NCBI GenBank assembly: GCA_037576215.1
Contig: JBANDB010000006.1
Span: 2,356,001-2,420,000 of the forward strand
Reading direction: 5' to 3'
Source: Armillaria gallica
Taxonomy: Eukaryota; Basidiomycota; Agaricomycetes; Agaricales; Physalacriaceae
Length of the DNA stretch: 64,000 bases
The notes below the pieces were generated by a model, which had not been told where the DNA came from, ran no database searches, and saw only the letters and a list, made by a program, of their open reading frames with translations. Each line of letters begins with the position of its first letter. Position 1 is the stretch's first letter. A program made the translations under genes and the position numbers. Below, piece by piece: positions 10,911-22,168 of the stretch.

Positions 10911-11443
10911 AGTTGCGACGACTTGCTCGCCGTGGCAGAAGGGTCCAGGTCGTGTTACCGTGGGAATTCTGCGCCGGTCCGTATGCCGACGAGCTACTGT
11001 ACTCTCTTTTCCACTGTCAGACGCCGTCCAGATAGAGTTTTAGTACTAGATGTATGTGTACAGGCTGTGGTGGGGGTCCTGCCCAACCATAGATTCCAGA
11101 TTTCGAAACGTGACAGTGCCGCGACTAGGTTCCTCTTGGCGCCGAAGAAACGAAATTGGCCATTGGCCGGTTGAACATACAGCATGCTGCCCAGGTCTGA
11201 TCTGTGTCACATTGTCTTATGTATTCAAACTATTTAAATGCCAGACATGGTACTCCCTACATAACCATACTTCTTAACTGTCAGCTGCCGCCGCTGCACT
11301 TGCCTTTCGTTTCCTTCCAATGTCGCGCGAGTTCTCACTCGTTCAACGCGGTACGCCCGTTTTTTTCCTTCCTTCCCCTTCCTTCTGACTCTCGATGTAG
11401 ATGTAGTCGACGTTAGCCAGTCAGTCGGCTTGCTGAATCAAAG
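10911..11443. promoter_or_regulatory. Divergent intergenic region, LIP2 / ammonium transporter
   Basis: About 530 bases. It may contain a 5' exon of the transporter, for example the ATG at 11320 followed by a GTACGC donor near 11351, but that exon does not join in frame to the conserved part. One AGATAG (GATA-type) hexamer lies near 11029-11034; a single copy is weak evidence for nitrogen control. Confidence 0.3.
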
Positions 11444-13207
11444 ATGATTGATGCTCATCCTCGCACAACAGATATGATCGCGGAGATATCTCGTTTATTA
11501 TTGTTGCCGGTGCCATGGTCGCCTTCATGGTCCCAGGACTCGGTTCGTCGTTCGCTCCCCAAGGTTCCCTACGAAAGCTCAACCCTCTTAGCATTTCTAT
11601 ACTCCGGCTTGGCCCGCCGAAAAAGTGCCCGTACGTTCAATCTCACGTCCTTGCTCAACACGATTCACATTTTTTCGCAGTATCTTTGATTTGGGTTGTC
11701 ACCGCGGCCAATGCCATCACCATCTTCCAATGGTTCTTCTGGGGTTACTCATTAGCCTTTTCGCCGACGGCCACCAATAGTTTCATCGGAAATCTCCACA
11801 ATTTCGGCCTGCGAAAAGTTCTCGCCAATCCTTCCCCGGGTTCACCACTCATTCCCGACCTACTCTACAGCTTCTTCCAGATGGAATTCGCGTGCGTAAC
11901 TGCCGGTATTCTCGTCGGAGGTGTTGCAGAGCGAGGGAGGGTATTTCCCGTAATCTTATTCACTTTCATCTGGTTGACTCTTGTTTACTGTCCATTGGCC
12001 TGCTGGGTATGGAATTCCAACGGGTGGGCATTCAAGTGGGGCGTCCTCGATTTCGCAGGTGGGCTTATTGCATAGTAGACTCATTTGGGAACTCATCATT
12101 CCATATTCCCAGGTGGAGGACCGGTCGAAATCGGAAGCGGGGTCAGCGGCCTCGCGTTCGCGTGGATCTTGGGCCGCCGTCAGGAAAAAGAACTCATCAA
12201 CTTCCGCCCACACAATGTATCCCTAGTCAATCTGGGAACTTTTATTCTATTTTTCGGCTGGCTCGGATTCAATGGCGGTAGTGCGTTCGGTGCCAATCTC
12301 CGTGCCATAATGGCAATATGGAACTCCATGGTTTCCGCTGCCTTTGGAGGATTAATCTGGTGTCTCATGGATTATCGCATCGAACGTCGTTGGAGCATGG
12401 TGGGCTTCTGCTCTGGTACAATTGCGGGACTGGTTGCCGCAACTCCCTCCTCTGGCTACATTCACCCTTGGGCCGCACTAGTAGTTGGTGTGGTTTCCGC
12501 GGCGATCTGCAATCTTGCAACCAAAGGTAGCTATCCCTAATTAGGTTTAAGTTCATTGAGCTCATGGCTTATCATCCCTTTAGTAAAGTTCTTACTGCGC
12601 ATCGACGACGCGTTGGATCTTTTTGCTGAGCACGCGGTCGGCGGAATGGTCGGCCTTATCCTTGCTGCATTTTTCGGAGATTCGGAAGTGGTAGCTCTGG
12701 ATGGCATCAACACCACCTCGCCGGGTGGCTGGATGGATCGTAACTGGAAGCAGCTCTACATTCAATTCGCATACGTCTGTGCTACCACGGCTTACAGCTT
12801 TGTTGTTACCGCGTTGATTGCAAAAGCAGTGGACATGATTCCAGGTCTACAGCTGCGGAGCACTGCAGAAGGCGAAAGACTAGGTATGGACGAAGTCGAG
12901 GTGAATATTTTTTAACTACTACTTCTCGTCTACTTACCGAGGGATTTAGATTGGCGAATTCGCCACCGACTACATCGAGATTCGTCGTGATTATACCGAT
13001 TGGATAGGTGCATTCGCTTCGTCACTTCCTGCCGGACAAGCTTTACCCGCTGGAGACAGTCAGGCGCGACCTGACCTCGATATGCATCGACAATCACAGG
13101 AAGTTAAAGTTCACTCCGTCCACTCGCATGATATCGACGTCGATGTCGTGATATCAGAGCCCAAAGAAATGACAGAGAAGAAGGATTCAGCCACCACAAT
13201 CGTTTAA
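11444..13207 (+). CDS. Ammonium transporter, Mep1/Mep3-like (Amt/Mep/Rh family)
   Basis: Multi-helix plasma-membrane NH4+ transporter. From about 11475 the frame reads YDRGDISFIIVAGAMVAFMV, then, after a 48-base intron, LYSGLARRKSAL, matching the first helix and signature of the family. DFAG|GGPVEIGSG spans an intron; ERRWSMVGFCSGTIAGLVAA and LFAEHAVGGMVG follow. The second pore His is kept (EHAVGG), but the first twin-His position is Glu (GPVEI), as in yeast Mep1/Mep3 and unlike Mep2. The tail is cytoplasmic, with a DIDVDVV segment, ending at TAA 13205-13207. The N-terminal codons do not connect: the ATG at 11444 is one base out of frame with YDRGD, so the first exon is unresolved or a base is missing. 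Divergent from LIP2. Confidence 0.88.
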
Positions 13208-13363
13208 TATCATATTGAAAAAAAAGTATCGAAGTAAATAGATTGCACCATCCGCTCAGTCTAACCTGTTGTATATAAATAATCCTTAGGCTCGCAACAG
13301 TCCCGGTGTTTACATTATTATAACCAAATGTACAGTATGCTAGAATACAGATCCATCCCTATC

Positions 13364-15285
13364 TTAACAATCCCAACCCAGAACAAAGTTGTCAGGATAG
13401 CGAGAGGGGAAATAGTATTCACTTAGAGAGAGCTGTCTTTCTGATGATGCAGAGATTCTAGGACCACATATACTTGAACTGAACTCTTCGTTCAGCATGA
13501 GGTCAACAACGTTTCGAGAAGCAATCGTCTCGGTTTCCATCGTTGAAATGAACCTGCTCGCCGGATCAGGTTAAGGAAGGTCCTTAATGTGTATGGTACG
13601 TACGGTTCAAAGGCGTTGATATAATAGAAACCGACGTCTAATTTTACCGGAGGGAATGATGTTGTGGGTGGCAAGACAGGATAAGCGTCCCACTAGAAAA
13701 TGATATATGAACGACGGCAAGGCTATCGCAAAAACGACTAACCTCTTTGCGGTGTACCCAGCCTACCTGGCCACGGAATACCTTCCGCAACCACTCATCT
13801 GACTTTCTTTCTTGGGAGAAAACTTTGACTACCCATTCATCATCTGAGATTTTACCATGATAAGAAATGGAGTTAAATTCGGGCTCCTTGCCACCATTTC
13901 GTGCGCCCTCATACGTAGTCAACAACATACTCGGGGGAGTAGCTGTTGTAGGTAAATTAAGGTACTCTGGATCAATCGAGGGCGACGTCGTCGACAGTAG
14001 AGTAACGTGGAGACGAACGTAGGGTTGTTCAGGAACTTGAGAAGTCAGCAAAGGGGAAAGTGTCATTCCAGTCGAATGGAATGGCGCAGCAAGAAGCACG
14101 GCCTTGTAAGTCTTGCTTCCGTGGTCGCTTTCTACAGTCCACGACTGCGAGGCGGATGCATACGGCTTCGAGGTAACCGATTTTACCTGCGTCGTGTGAC
14201 TCAGCTACGAGACGTCCTGAATAGAAAAAGGACTTACAGTTGTATTGAGATAGACTGATGCATTTGAAGCACGTATAAACGCCTCAAATATTTGATAGTT
14301 TCCGCCCTGGATGGCGGCTACGTCGCCAGCAGCCATGGAGACCGCGCCCTCCAGAGCGTGAATCGCATCAACATTCTATTCCGATGTGAACCTCAGAGAA
14401 ATCAGTCGGTAAAAGCGGACAAACCTGGCCATAATTCACTCTGGTCGATGCTTCGACTATCTCGCGAACGTAATTCTTTCCAATATGTTGTGATTCAAAG
14501 AAATCTGCCGTGCTTCGAGACACAAGTTCAGTCCAGCCGAGGGAGGAGGCCAAATCCGTCATGTTGTCCCACCGAGGCGACTCCGCCGTGTAGAATTTGA
14601 GAAACTGCTTCACCATTTGTTCAACGCTATGAAAGAAAGAACAGTTTCATGCGTATGATAAAGAAGAATATGTCAACGACTTACACGTGTTCAGTTCGTT
14701 TGGGAGATAGCACACCGTATCTCCATACTAGTTTGAGCGTATCCCACCAGCTTCCACCAACCTGAAGCACGTTGAAAACGGAACAAAACAGGCTGAGCAG
14801 AAAGGCTCACAGAGACAAGTAACTGTTCACCATCCCAAACCCCCATACGTGCGTCATCGTCCCCCCATTGTGTCCTTGTTAGATTAAATTCGTCGCTCGC
14901 TCTCCACATGTTCTTATTGGCGGCAACAAAGATAGAGCCCCCAAGTTCAACCGGCGAGTAGCTACTTGGGTCGTCGTAGGGGTAGACGACGGTGCTACCT
15001 AAGCATAATGTGAGATGCGACAGAGTAAAACATGAATTTCAACGCACGACCGCCAATGTAGGACGAGCGCTCGTACACATCGACTTCAAGGTCAAGTCCG
15101 AACCGCTCCTTCGCCTTGGAGATCCAGAAAGCAGCAGAGCTTCCAGCAGCACCAGCACCGATAATTGCTATCCTTGGAGGAGCGGCGGCGACGTCGTCAA
15201 GTTTGTTTTTGAGGAAGGGAACCTTAAAAGGGAGTTGGAAGGCAAGTACCACTGCAGGCGCGACGAGGAGACCTAGCAACCGCAT
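13364..15285 (-). CDS. Prenylcysteine oxidase/lyase family flavoprotein
   Basis: FAD-dependent thioether oxidase family that degrades prenylcysteines left after turnover of prenylated proteins, usually in lysosome/vacuole or the secretory route. MRLLGLLVAPAVVLAF is a signal peptide. RIAIIGAGAAGSSAAFW is the FAD-binding GxGxxG with downstream VDVYERSSYIGGRA. VYPYDDPSSYSPVELGGSIF, then NKNMWRASDEFNL and WDGEQLLVSVS fit the family's central region. The C-terminal part has FHSTGMTLSPL, YVRLHVTLLST, GWVHRKEWDAYPVL, FYYINAFEP, and ends VLGWDC, stop 13364-13366. Several introns of about 50 bases. Convergent with the ammonium transporter and divergent from the F-box gene (140 bases). Confidence 0.87.
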
Positions 15286-15425
15286 TTTGGGACGATGCGT
15301 TGAGTATGCGCAAAGGCGAGGTGGTTGTCAGAGACAAAGATGCAAAACGGAAGACGTCCAGGCTCAGCTGAGTCGAACAGGGAGATCAGGCCTGGGTCCA
15401 GGGAGGCCTAACCTTAACCTATACC

Positions 15426-17153
15426 ATGTCATCGCCTACTACTCTCTTCGTTATCCCACCAGAAATTATCCAGCATATACTTGCCTTTTGTCATCCCTTA
15501 GGTGTTTCTGCATTCTCCAGGACGTGTCGAGCAGCCTACAATGTCGTATATTCTCCCAATGATCAATATCTCTGGAGGGAACTTATCATTCATCACTTCG
15601 ACGACCCCCGCAAATCCTTGCGATGTACAACATCCTCAATTCCTCTTTGCTATGACTGGAAGATGGAGCTGCAGCGACGCATGATGTCCTCGTCCATCGC
15701 ATTGAACGCGCGCGGTATCTCAGACGACCAGCTGAGATTTGCCCTGGAAACATTCATATCTATAATAGACGACGCTTCTCCCATACCACGAAGCCAGGCA
15801 GTACCTTCAAACGGTCTGCGTTGGCTTGCTTGTCTCCTTCATCAGTCCCAAATACTCTACCGACAACCTCCCCAAGAGCTGAAACAGCTAGTCGCCAGGC
15901 TATCTGTGTATTTCCTCTTCTCAGATGCGGATGAAGATGAAGAGTATGCACTCATCTCTTCGGGACGACGTAACGAAAGTAGATGTTTCGCGTATGATCT
16001 CCGGAATTATAATATGGGCAATAGTTGGGGGCCGTATCTCAGAGACGGAAGCGTGAACTGGCTTCATGTCCAGCATCTCATGACCGTTATATGGGCCAAC
16101 CTCGCTGATCTTCCAGAAAGATGGAAGAATGTGAGACCTTCCGTTGGATTGGAGGCTACTCGGGCTTTCTCCGCCCCAGATATAGCTAGTCAGCGGGACT
16201 GGGCTGGAGTTGAAGGTGCGTGTTTTCTGTATGACCTAGCTTCATCTTTTGACAACAGCTGTCCCAGGTACTTGGAGACGTTACGTCTGTTTCATGGACT
16301 ATCGGTTTGTCGTTTCATTATTATTATGTATTGGGATCTTACAAAATACTGCTAGTGATTTATTTTGTAAGTACTAGCCTTCTTTCCCTGGCTCGTTGCA
16401 AGTATCTCATGCGTCGCCTTACTGCATAGCTTTTAACGTATGCTTGCGAAACACTGTTGAAATTCCTGATGCTCAGTCTCTCCCAGTTTTCCAATGTGTT
16501 CCGTGGACCTAGAAATAAAGCATACTTCACCGAAAACGTTCGCTTTCGAGAAGCAACTCGACTCTTAGAAGTGAAGTTGAGGGTCGTTGCCCGTGATAAG
16601 CTGAAATTCAGCAACACGGATGATGACCCTGCAATTTGCAACCCGCTGTATCCACCGCTGTTCTTCCACGGAATTTCGCGTGGAGTGGACGGAAATGGAT
16701 CCGTTATCGAGGGGATGGTCAAAATGGGCAATGATGGTGCTGCCCGTTATAAATTTGTGAGCTGTTTGCTTGTTTACTTGTGTCCGGTTCTTATTTATAG
16801 AGTGAAAAGGTTTCCGTACATGACGGTACGACACAGTGGAGGTTGATATATCTATCCTTGTTTTATCGTTTCTCATTACTCACTGTCAACATAGTTCGGA
16901 AGGTGTCCAGGTTGGCAGTGTTGCAAGCGCAGCAGGTGTTGTCGGCGCATGGACAACGAGTATTCATGACCAAGGTGTGTTCTGTTCCCTACGATTGGAT
17001 CGTTAGGAATGACGTTTTCTCAGGCGATCCCGTTGGTGAGACGAGCATTCTTACTCTTCCTCGCTGCCACTTATACCGACGATCTTAGGTCCATTTTGGT
17101 TGTGGAAGGTCAGTGATGATTTTCCTACAGACGCTGTAGTCGATTATACTTGA
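15426..17153 (+). CDS. F-box protein of Agaricomycete type
   Basis: The N-terminal F-box (IPPEIIQHILAFCHPLGVSA, then FSRTCRAAYNVV, ending YLWRELI) would dock to Skp1 of an SCF ubiquitin ligase. The long first exon continues to about 16215 without a WD or LRR repeat. After introns come GTWRRYVCFMDYR, ARDKLKFSNTDDDPAICNPL, YPPLFFHGISRG, EGMVKMGNDGAARYKF, and finally EGVQVGSVASAAGVVGAWTT, then GDPVGPFWLWKVSDD, stop TGA at 17151-17153. This C-terminal domain recurs in uncharacterised Agaricomycete F-box proteins, from memory of such proteins; its target is unknown. At least five introns are needed. Confidence 0.8.
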
Positions 17154-17353
17154 GCTTGGATAATATTCTTTCCTTTGTCGCGTCTTTCCACAATTGTCGT
17201 GTGCGATAGTACTACATACATACATTTCTTAACTTTACTTCAAGTTCAAACCAGAGTGCGTCGGAAGAAAGTAGAAAGTCTTCCGTACACATCTTCGAAT
17301 CTGGACAAGATATATGAACACAGCCAATTCCTTTGTTTAACGACGAGATGCGC

Positions 17354-18310
17354 TTACTCCTTCCTGTTTTCTTCATTTTTGAGATTGCTACGAGCTGCGG
17401 CCCAACCGTGGAACCTATGAGCCTATTCAGCTGGGTCCTCTGATGGAAGTGGAACACGAACATATTGTCGTAATTCTTAGCATCATTTTTGTCAGCAAAT
17501 GACTTCTTGGAGATTATGTCGACAATTTTATTGTACTGATGGGAAATAAGACACAATATGAAGCTTCAATGACGACAGCGTACCTCGGCAATTGGTTCAT
17601 CGTGAGATACATAGATCGCAAGAGGTACCGTTAATTTCTCAGCATCTTCGGCAGAGAGCATCCTGCAGATAACAGTCAGATAAGACCTTGCGAACTTGCC
17701 AAGATCGATTACGCGGGATGGAGGAGAGATACTGCGTGGAAGGGAGTAGCTTCTCCGCCAGAGGCTATAGCTACCTTACCACCTATCACGAATGTAAATG
17801 CTAGAAAAAAGGCCGACTGCATGATACACACCCCAGCACATCCCATAGACACCGACCCGTTTAACACCGTTGCTTTTGAGCGCTTCACCAAATGCCTTAA
17901 GTTTGATTATGGCAGCAGAAGGACTAGCGGTGCTTCCGAAGAACGCCTGGATAGCCGCCTTGTCCTCGTCAGTCTTTGGAGGAAATCTGGTGATGTCGAA
18001 AGCGGAATCAGGCTCAAAGAAGTCAGGCATGTAGACTGTAGTGTTCAGAGTGGAAGCCAGGATGTCAGCACCCTGCTGGGTCTGGGGAAAGAATCTAGGC
18101 AACAATTAAAACATCTTTTTGGATAACAGCATGAAGCCCACCCAAAGATATCAAAGATGGCCACGATAGCGTTCTCACTGGTCGACGGGCCAGTGATATA
18201 GACTTTTTGGAAGCCAGCATAAGGTTTGATAGTACCCTTAGCCTCATACTCGGATAGAACGGGGGGATGGTGCAGCAGGCCTCATTCGTGTTGTGGACCG
18301 TGGTAGACAT
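17354..18310 (-). CDS. Dienelactone hydrolase-family protein, reading frame broken once near the 5' end
   Basis: Alpha/beta hydrolase of the dienelactone hydrolase family. Start at 18310 gives MSTTVHNTNEACCTIPP. Downstream exons read YEAKGTIKPYAGFQKVYITG, FDIFG|FFPQTQQGADIL, YMPDFFEP, then GVYGMCWGGK with the nucleophile Cys, YVSHDEP with the likely Asp, and FHGWAAARSNL with the His, stop TAA 17354-17356. The start and the rest are in different frames: six C's (minus strand; 18261-18266) follow ACCAT, and seven would give IPPVLSEYEAKGT. No intron explains it, since the second frame has a stop just upstream and no ATG. It is either an assembly indel in a homopolymer or a real lesion. The substrate is unknown. 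Confidence 0.8.
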
Positions 18311-19150
18311 TTTTGCTCGACTGGACTGATTGAGATGGGCAAGGATAGATCGGAGACGAGACAACATAGCGGCATAGCGGCACAACCGGCCCGGTACCTG
18401 CATACTTATTTCGTAATCCAAATTTCCCACGGCGCAAACATTTTTCACCCAACCATCGCTCTGCAGTACTGCAGGGTAACTCTCCTTTCGCTGCATGGAA
18501 CCAGGGTATGGCTATGGTTTATGGGAAGAAGGAACTATTTCATGGGCCCAATTAAGCCGGAGCGCATTCTATCCCGCCTTTCAACGGGAATGGGATGTGC
18601 TTGACTATGCGGCCCAAACAATTATATATCTCTTTACACGTGTGTATATGCTGTTATCCTATTCTATTGACATTTGCGATACGATACGCTAGAGTGGAAT
18701 GTTTTACCTGCGATATGCACGCGGTGCTATTGTGCTAATCCTCGAGGCAAGTTAGACGTGCATATATACATAGCGAGACGCCAAGAACTTGAAGTCCATT
18801 TCGCTCCCTCAGTCTGTGACACCTCATGGATCAAAAATTTGCTATGCATCTTCTTATCAATGGCCCGGTGGGTTCAATCAGGCGTGCGGTCTGATATCTA
18901 CTTTACGGGGAGGTTGGGGGAGGTGGGTAATCATCTCTATTTTCGAATATCACAGGTTGAATCCAGTTATGCCAGTCTGATATTGAATTGGAGCTGCTAA
19001 GCAGTACTCCATCCGGTCTTAGACGTTATCACACATTCAATATAAGTGCATGTAAGTACGTATCTTTTTCTTGCAGTACAATAATCCATTAAATCGTAGC
19101 AATAATCGTAAAATGTGGAATATAGATGCGTTTGATTTCAGTGACGTGTT
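18311..19150. other. Intergenic region with no recognised gene
   Basis: About 840 bases between the start of the dienelactone hydrolase and the end of the membrane-protein gene. Only short, featureless open frames occur, none with a family motif. A G-rich run near 18907-18926 was considered as a quadruplex and not accepted. Confidence 0.4.
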
Positions 19151-20104
19151 CTAACTTCTCCGATGCAGCATGACAGCGGGTATGATGAAGAAAGCAGCCG
19201 CTACATACTCCACGATGAGGCCCATTACCAGATACGGCACCCAATCTCCGGTGATGGGATTGAATTTGGCCAATGTGGGATTTGAAGATGGCTGGCGACC
19301 GAAAACATCAGAAGCAGACCAAGCCGTTAAAATCTCGTAGGCGACCCGAATGCCGATGAACAGAAGCGCGAAAGTGACTCCAGCTAGAAGCTGATTACAA
19401 AGCATTGATTAGTGTAAGCGAAATAGAAGATGAAAAACTTGCCCGTCTACGATAACTCCTCATAAAGTAGCGATGTGACCAGGACACCGTCGTAATGAAG
19501 ACAAGCAAGAGGTATAGCGCCCCATAAATGCCGGCCTCAACGCGTCTGACAATCATACCAGCGTTCGCATCTGGATTGACATGTGTACCCAAAAGTCCTC
19601 CAGCAATGGCTAGTGCCAAAGCTATCACAGCAATCAATCCAGCGAACCTGAGGAGACGAGTCACTCGAATATCTTCACTGTATGTATGTTGGCCTCTAAT
19701 TTGTACAGATGGGTATCAGTATACGTCCAAAAGGCGCAGAATATGAGCACGCACGCTAGACCCAAAAAACCGATTGCAGCGAGCATGAGAATAGCAAGGC
19801 CAGCATGGAACAGTAGATATGCAGCAATATACAAGTCAACATTTGGTTTGGAATCCACTGTGACCTCGCCGGCAACAATGAGGGCTCCTCCCGCGATGCG
19901 CGCTAAAGAAAACACAGCAATTCAGAGCAGTGGACGTCTCCCGAAGGCGAAATACTGACTGAGAGCAAATGTTAGCAGAAAAAGCCAACCAGCATCGCGT
20001 CGAAAAAGATATCGAATAAAATAAAAGAAGGATATAGCAGCGAGGGGCACATAAAACGCAAGCTGGGCTGCGGCAATTTGACCTCGGGTGTCGAGTGGAG
20101 CCAT
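19151..20104 (-). CDS. Seven-helix integral membrane protein (DUF7702-like)
   Basis: Hydrophobic protein from three or four exons. ATG at 20104 gives MAPLDTRGQIAAAQLAFYVP; then helices around LAAISFFYFIRYLF, GWLFLLTFAL|TRIAGGALIV, LYIAAYLLFHAGLAILMLAA, LLRFAGLIAVIALALAIAGG, YGALYLLLVFITT, LLAGVTFALLFIGIRVAYEI, and VPYLVMGLIVEYVAAAFFII, ending HRRS. The order (FRRDAGW, then RI-GG, then a final PYL..E) resembles an uncharacterised fungal seven-helix family. No function can be given. Divergent from LAS1, with 149 bases between start codons. Confidence 0.72.
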
Positions 20105-20199
20105 TGCTGTTTCAAAGGAAGGGACCTTTCCCAACTGCGCCGGTTGATTGCCTCAAAGACACCAAGTTCAACATTTGATGATCAGATCGTGATCCAGAC

Positions 20200-20205
20200 C
20201 ACGTG
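20200..20205. promoter_or_regulatory. CACGTG box upstream of LAS1
   Basis: Palindromic CACGTG in the 149-base divergent promoter, 49 bases before the LAS1 ATG. In fungi this core is read by bHLH factors (Cbf1/Pho4 type). Function here is inferred from position only. Confidence 0.35.
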
Positions 20206-20253
20206 TTTGGTTGCCCCTTAGATAAGATCCCTTTTTTTTCTCACTTCACCAGC

Positions 20254-21920
20254 ATGCAGTTACCCCGTCGCGTCCCTTGGACTTCGATCGCAGAACTGGA
20301 CCAGGTCTGCGCTTGGATATACGAAGATGAGAACGATCTGGACTCAAAAATTCTCGCTGTCAACAAGGTATATCCCTCAGCTTGCAAAGATTCATTTAGT
20401 TTGAAATCTTGACTTCAGCTCACAGCGTGGAAAGTGATCACTGCATTGCCTCATGCCATAGAATCCACCCTTGCATTCTTAGTCGTCTTTTTGGATGACT
20501 CTGGGCCCAATAAAGCGACTTTCTCATTGTCTCTGCGACAAAATTATGCGGCGGCAGTCATCCGCCTCGTCAATGGTTTGGTGGATCCTTTACAGCTCGG
20601 AGCCTACGCGAGATCCATAGCATCTATATCCCACCAACTAGGTCTGCCATTGTGGCTTGTTGAACTTCGGCACGCTTCGACACATGAAGATCTACCATCT
20701 CTTGAATTACTGAGGGAAGGCGCTCGACAGGTGCGTACAATAATTTTCTCTTTCTTCTATCTTCCTCATCAAACATTTCCAACTAGTCCATGACGTGGCT
20801 CTTGCATAATTATTGGCTACCCACGATAAATCCATATACTTCACCCGTACCACAAACCACGCTGCGTTCTATAGTCCCGGTATTGAAGGAGTATAAAGTT
20901 CTGCTCAAGGAAACAATACGCGACGAGTCGTTGAGGAATAGGCATAAACCCGCCATCTCAAGTGTCATGAAAGATGTTGAGAGATGGATCGCCGAGGCCA
21001 AGGTAGCAGCAAATGTTTCCATTGGTGATTTAGGATGGGAAAATGTGACCATTGGTGACCAAGATGCCAAAGAACGATTTGCGCTGGAGAGGTTATCTGA
21101 TGCATTGTTGGCAAAAGGTATCTTGGTTCCTCTATCAAAAAAGTTTGTGTTTCTTGGCATGAATCATGCTCAAACTGATGTTGAGTAGGAAGCGCACATT
21201 TCGTTTGGATTCTTTTCTTCCACCCGATTTTTCTGTCCAGCTGTGGTCTCCCCTTTTAATCCATCTGCAGACGTCACACCCCAATTTTGCGAGTGTCCTT
21301 GTCAATCGGATTCTCTCCTGTCTTTTGTCCGAACAGGCTGGTGCCTCCGCTAGCTCGACAAACTCCTCATTTCATACGTGCCTCGCTCGTTGGGCAAAGT
21401 GGGCAATTGATACCTGGGATCGCGATGATCCTGACATGGAGGTCAGTATGGGGAGAGAAGCGGCCGTCTCGTTGATTACAGCGCTCGGCCCCGAGACATC
21501 TCTAGCTAGAAAGAATGCGTAAAGCTTTTTCCCGTATCTCAACGTGATTACGTACTGACAAAAATCAAGACCTTCTGAACTTTTGCAGGTTCTTTGTGAT
21601 GGCAACGAGGATTTAGAGGCTGCAGTCAAATGGCTCCACTCTGATGACACTTCACCTCCATTTGTGAGTTCCTTGTTAACCTGAAGCGCGAGTGAACTAG
21701 CTAAATCGAAATGCAGGCTTGGAAGGATGAAGATATGCTGGTCATGAACCGTCGACTAGAAACCCTCCTTAGCGCCACTCACGATGCGCAAAGGCCTGCC
21801 CAAATGTCCATTGATTCAGTCGATATTCCTAATTTCTCTGCTCCAGGATGGCGATTATTGGATGATCGCTCTGGCTGGAAACCGTGTCCGATCGGAGTGC
21901 ACCGAGACGCTTTACTTTGA
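20254..21920 (+). CDS. LAS1: Las1-like pre-rRNA processing endonuclease
   Basis: Las1 cuts ITS2 of the 27S pre-rRNA with the kinase Grc3 during 60S subunit maturation. The start MQLPRRVPWTSIAELDQVCA and the block GLPLWLVELRHASTHEDLPS are typical; RHASTH holds the HEPN nuclease Arg and His. The helical block continues LLREGARQ|SMTWLLHNYWLP. The middle is poorly conserved, with KPAISSVMKDVERWIAEAKV, and the C-terminus ends APGWRLLDDRSGWKPCPIGV, stop 21920. About five introns. A CACGTG box lies 49 bases before the start codon. Confidence 0.9.
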
Positions 21921-22168
21921 CCTTCTGCAATTCAGTTTGGTATATAAGGTAGTATTATCGTCAGGGTGTAGAACTGCATTATTCATATCGTCACTTCTCC
22001 AAACCAGAGAATCTACTCGTTAAATCGACGCCACGTGAGAGAAAAATAGACAACAATGCCCGCACCGTAATTGATACGGTATTGGAACGAATGAATAAGT
22101 AAGTCAGTAGTAAGTCAGTGATATCCACACTTTTATGAACCCGTAAAGAACCAACAGAAACAGGGAGG

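Noticed and set aside
10125..13207. LIP2 and ammonium transporter as a co-regulated metabolic pair
   Set aside because: Only adjacency supports it; one GATA hexamer in the shared promoter is expected by chance.
18905..18930. G-rich run as a G-quadruplex
   Set aside because: Only three tracts of three or more G's are present; the fourth would need a two-G tract, so a stable structure is doubtful.
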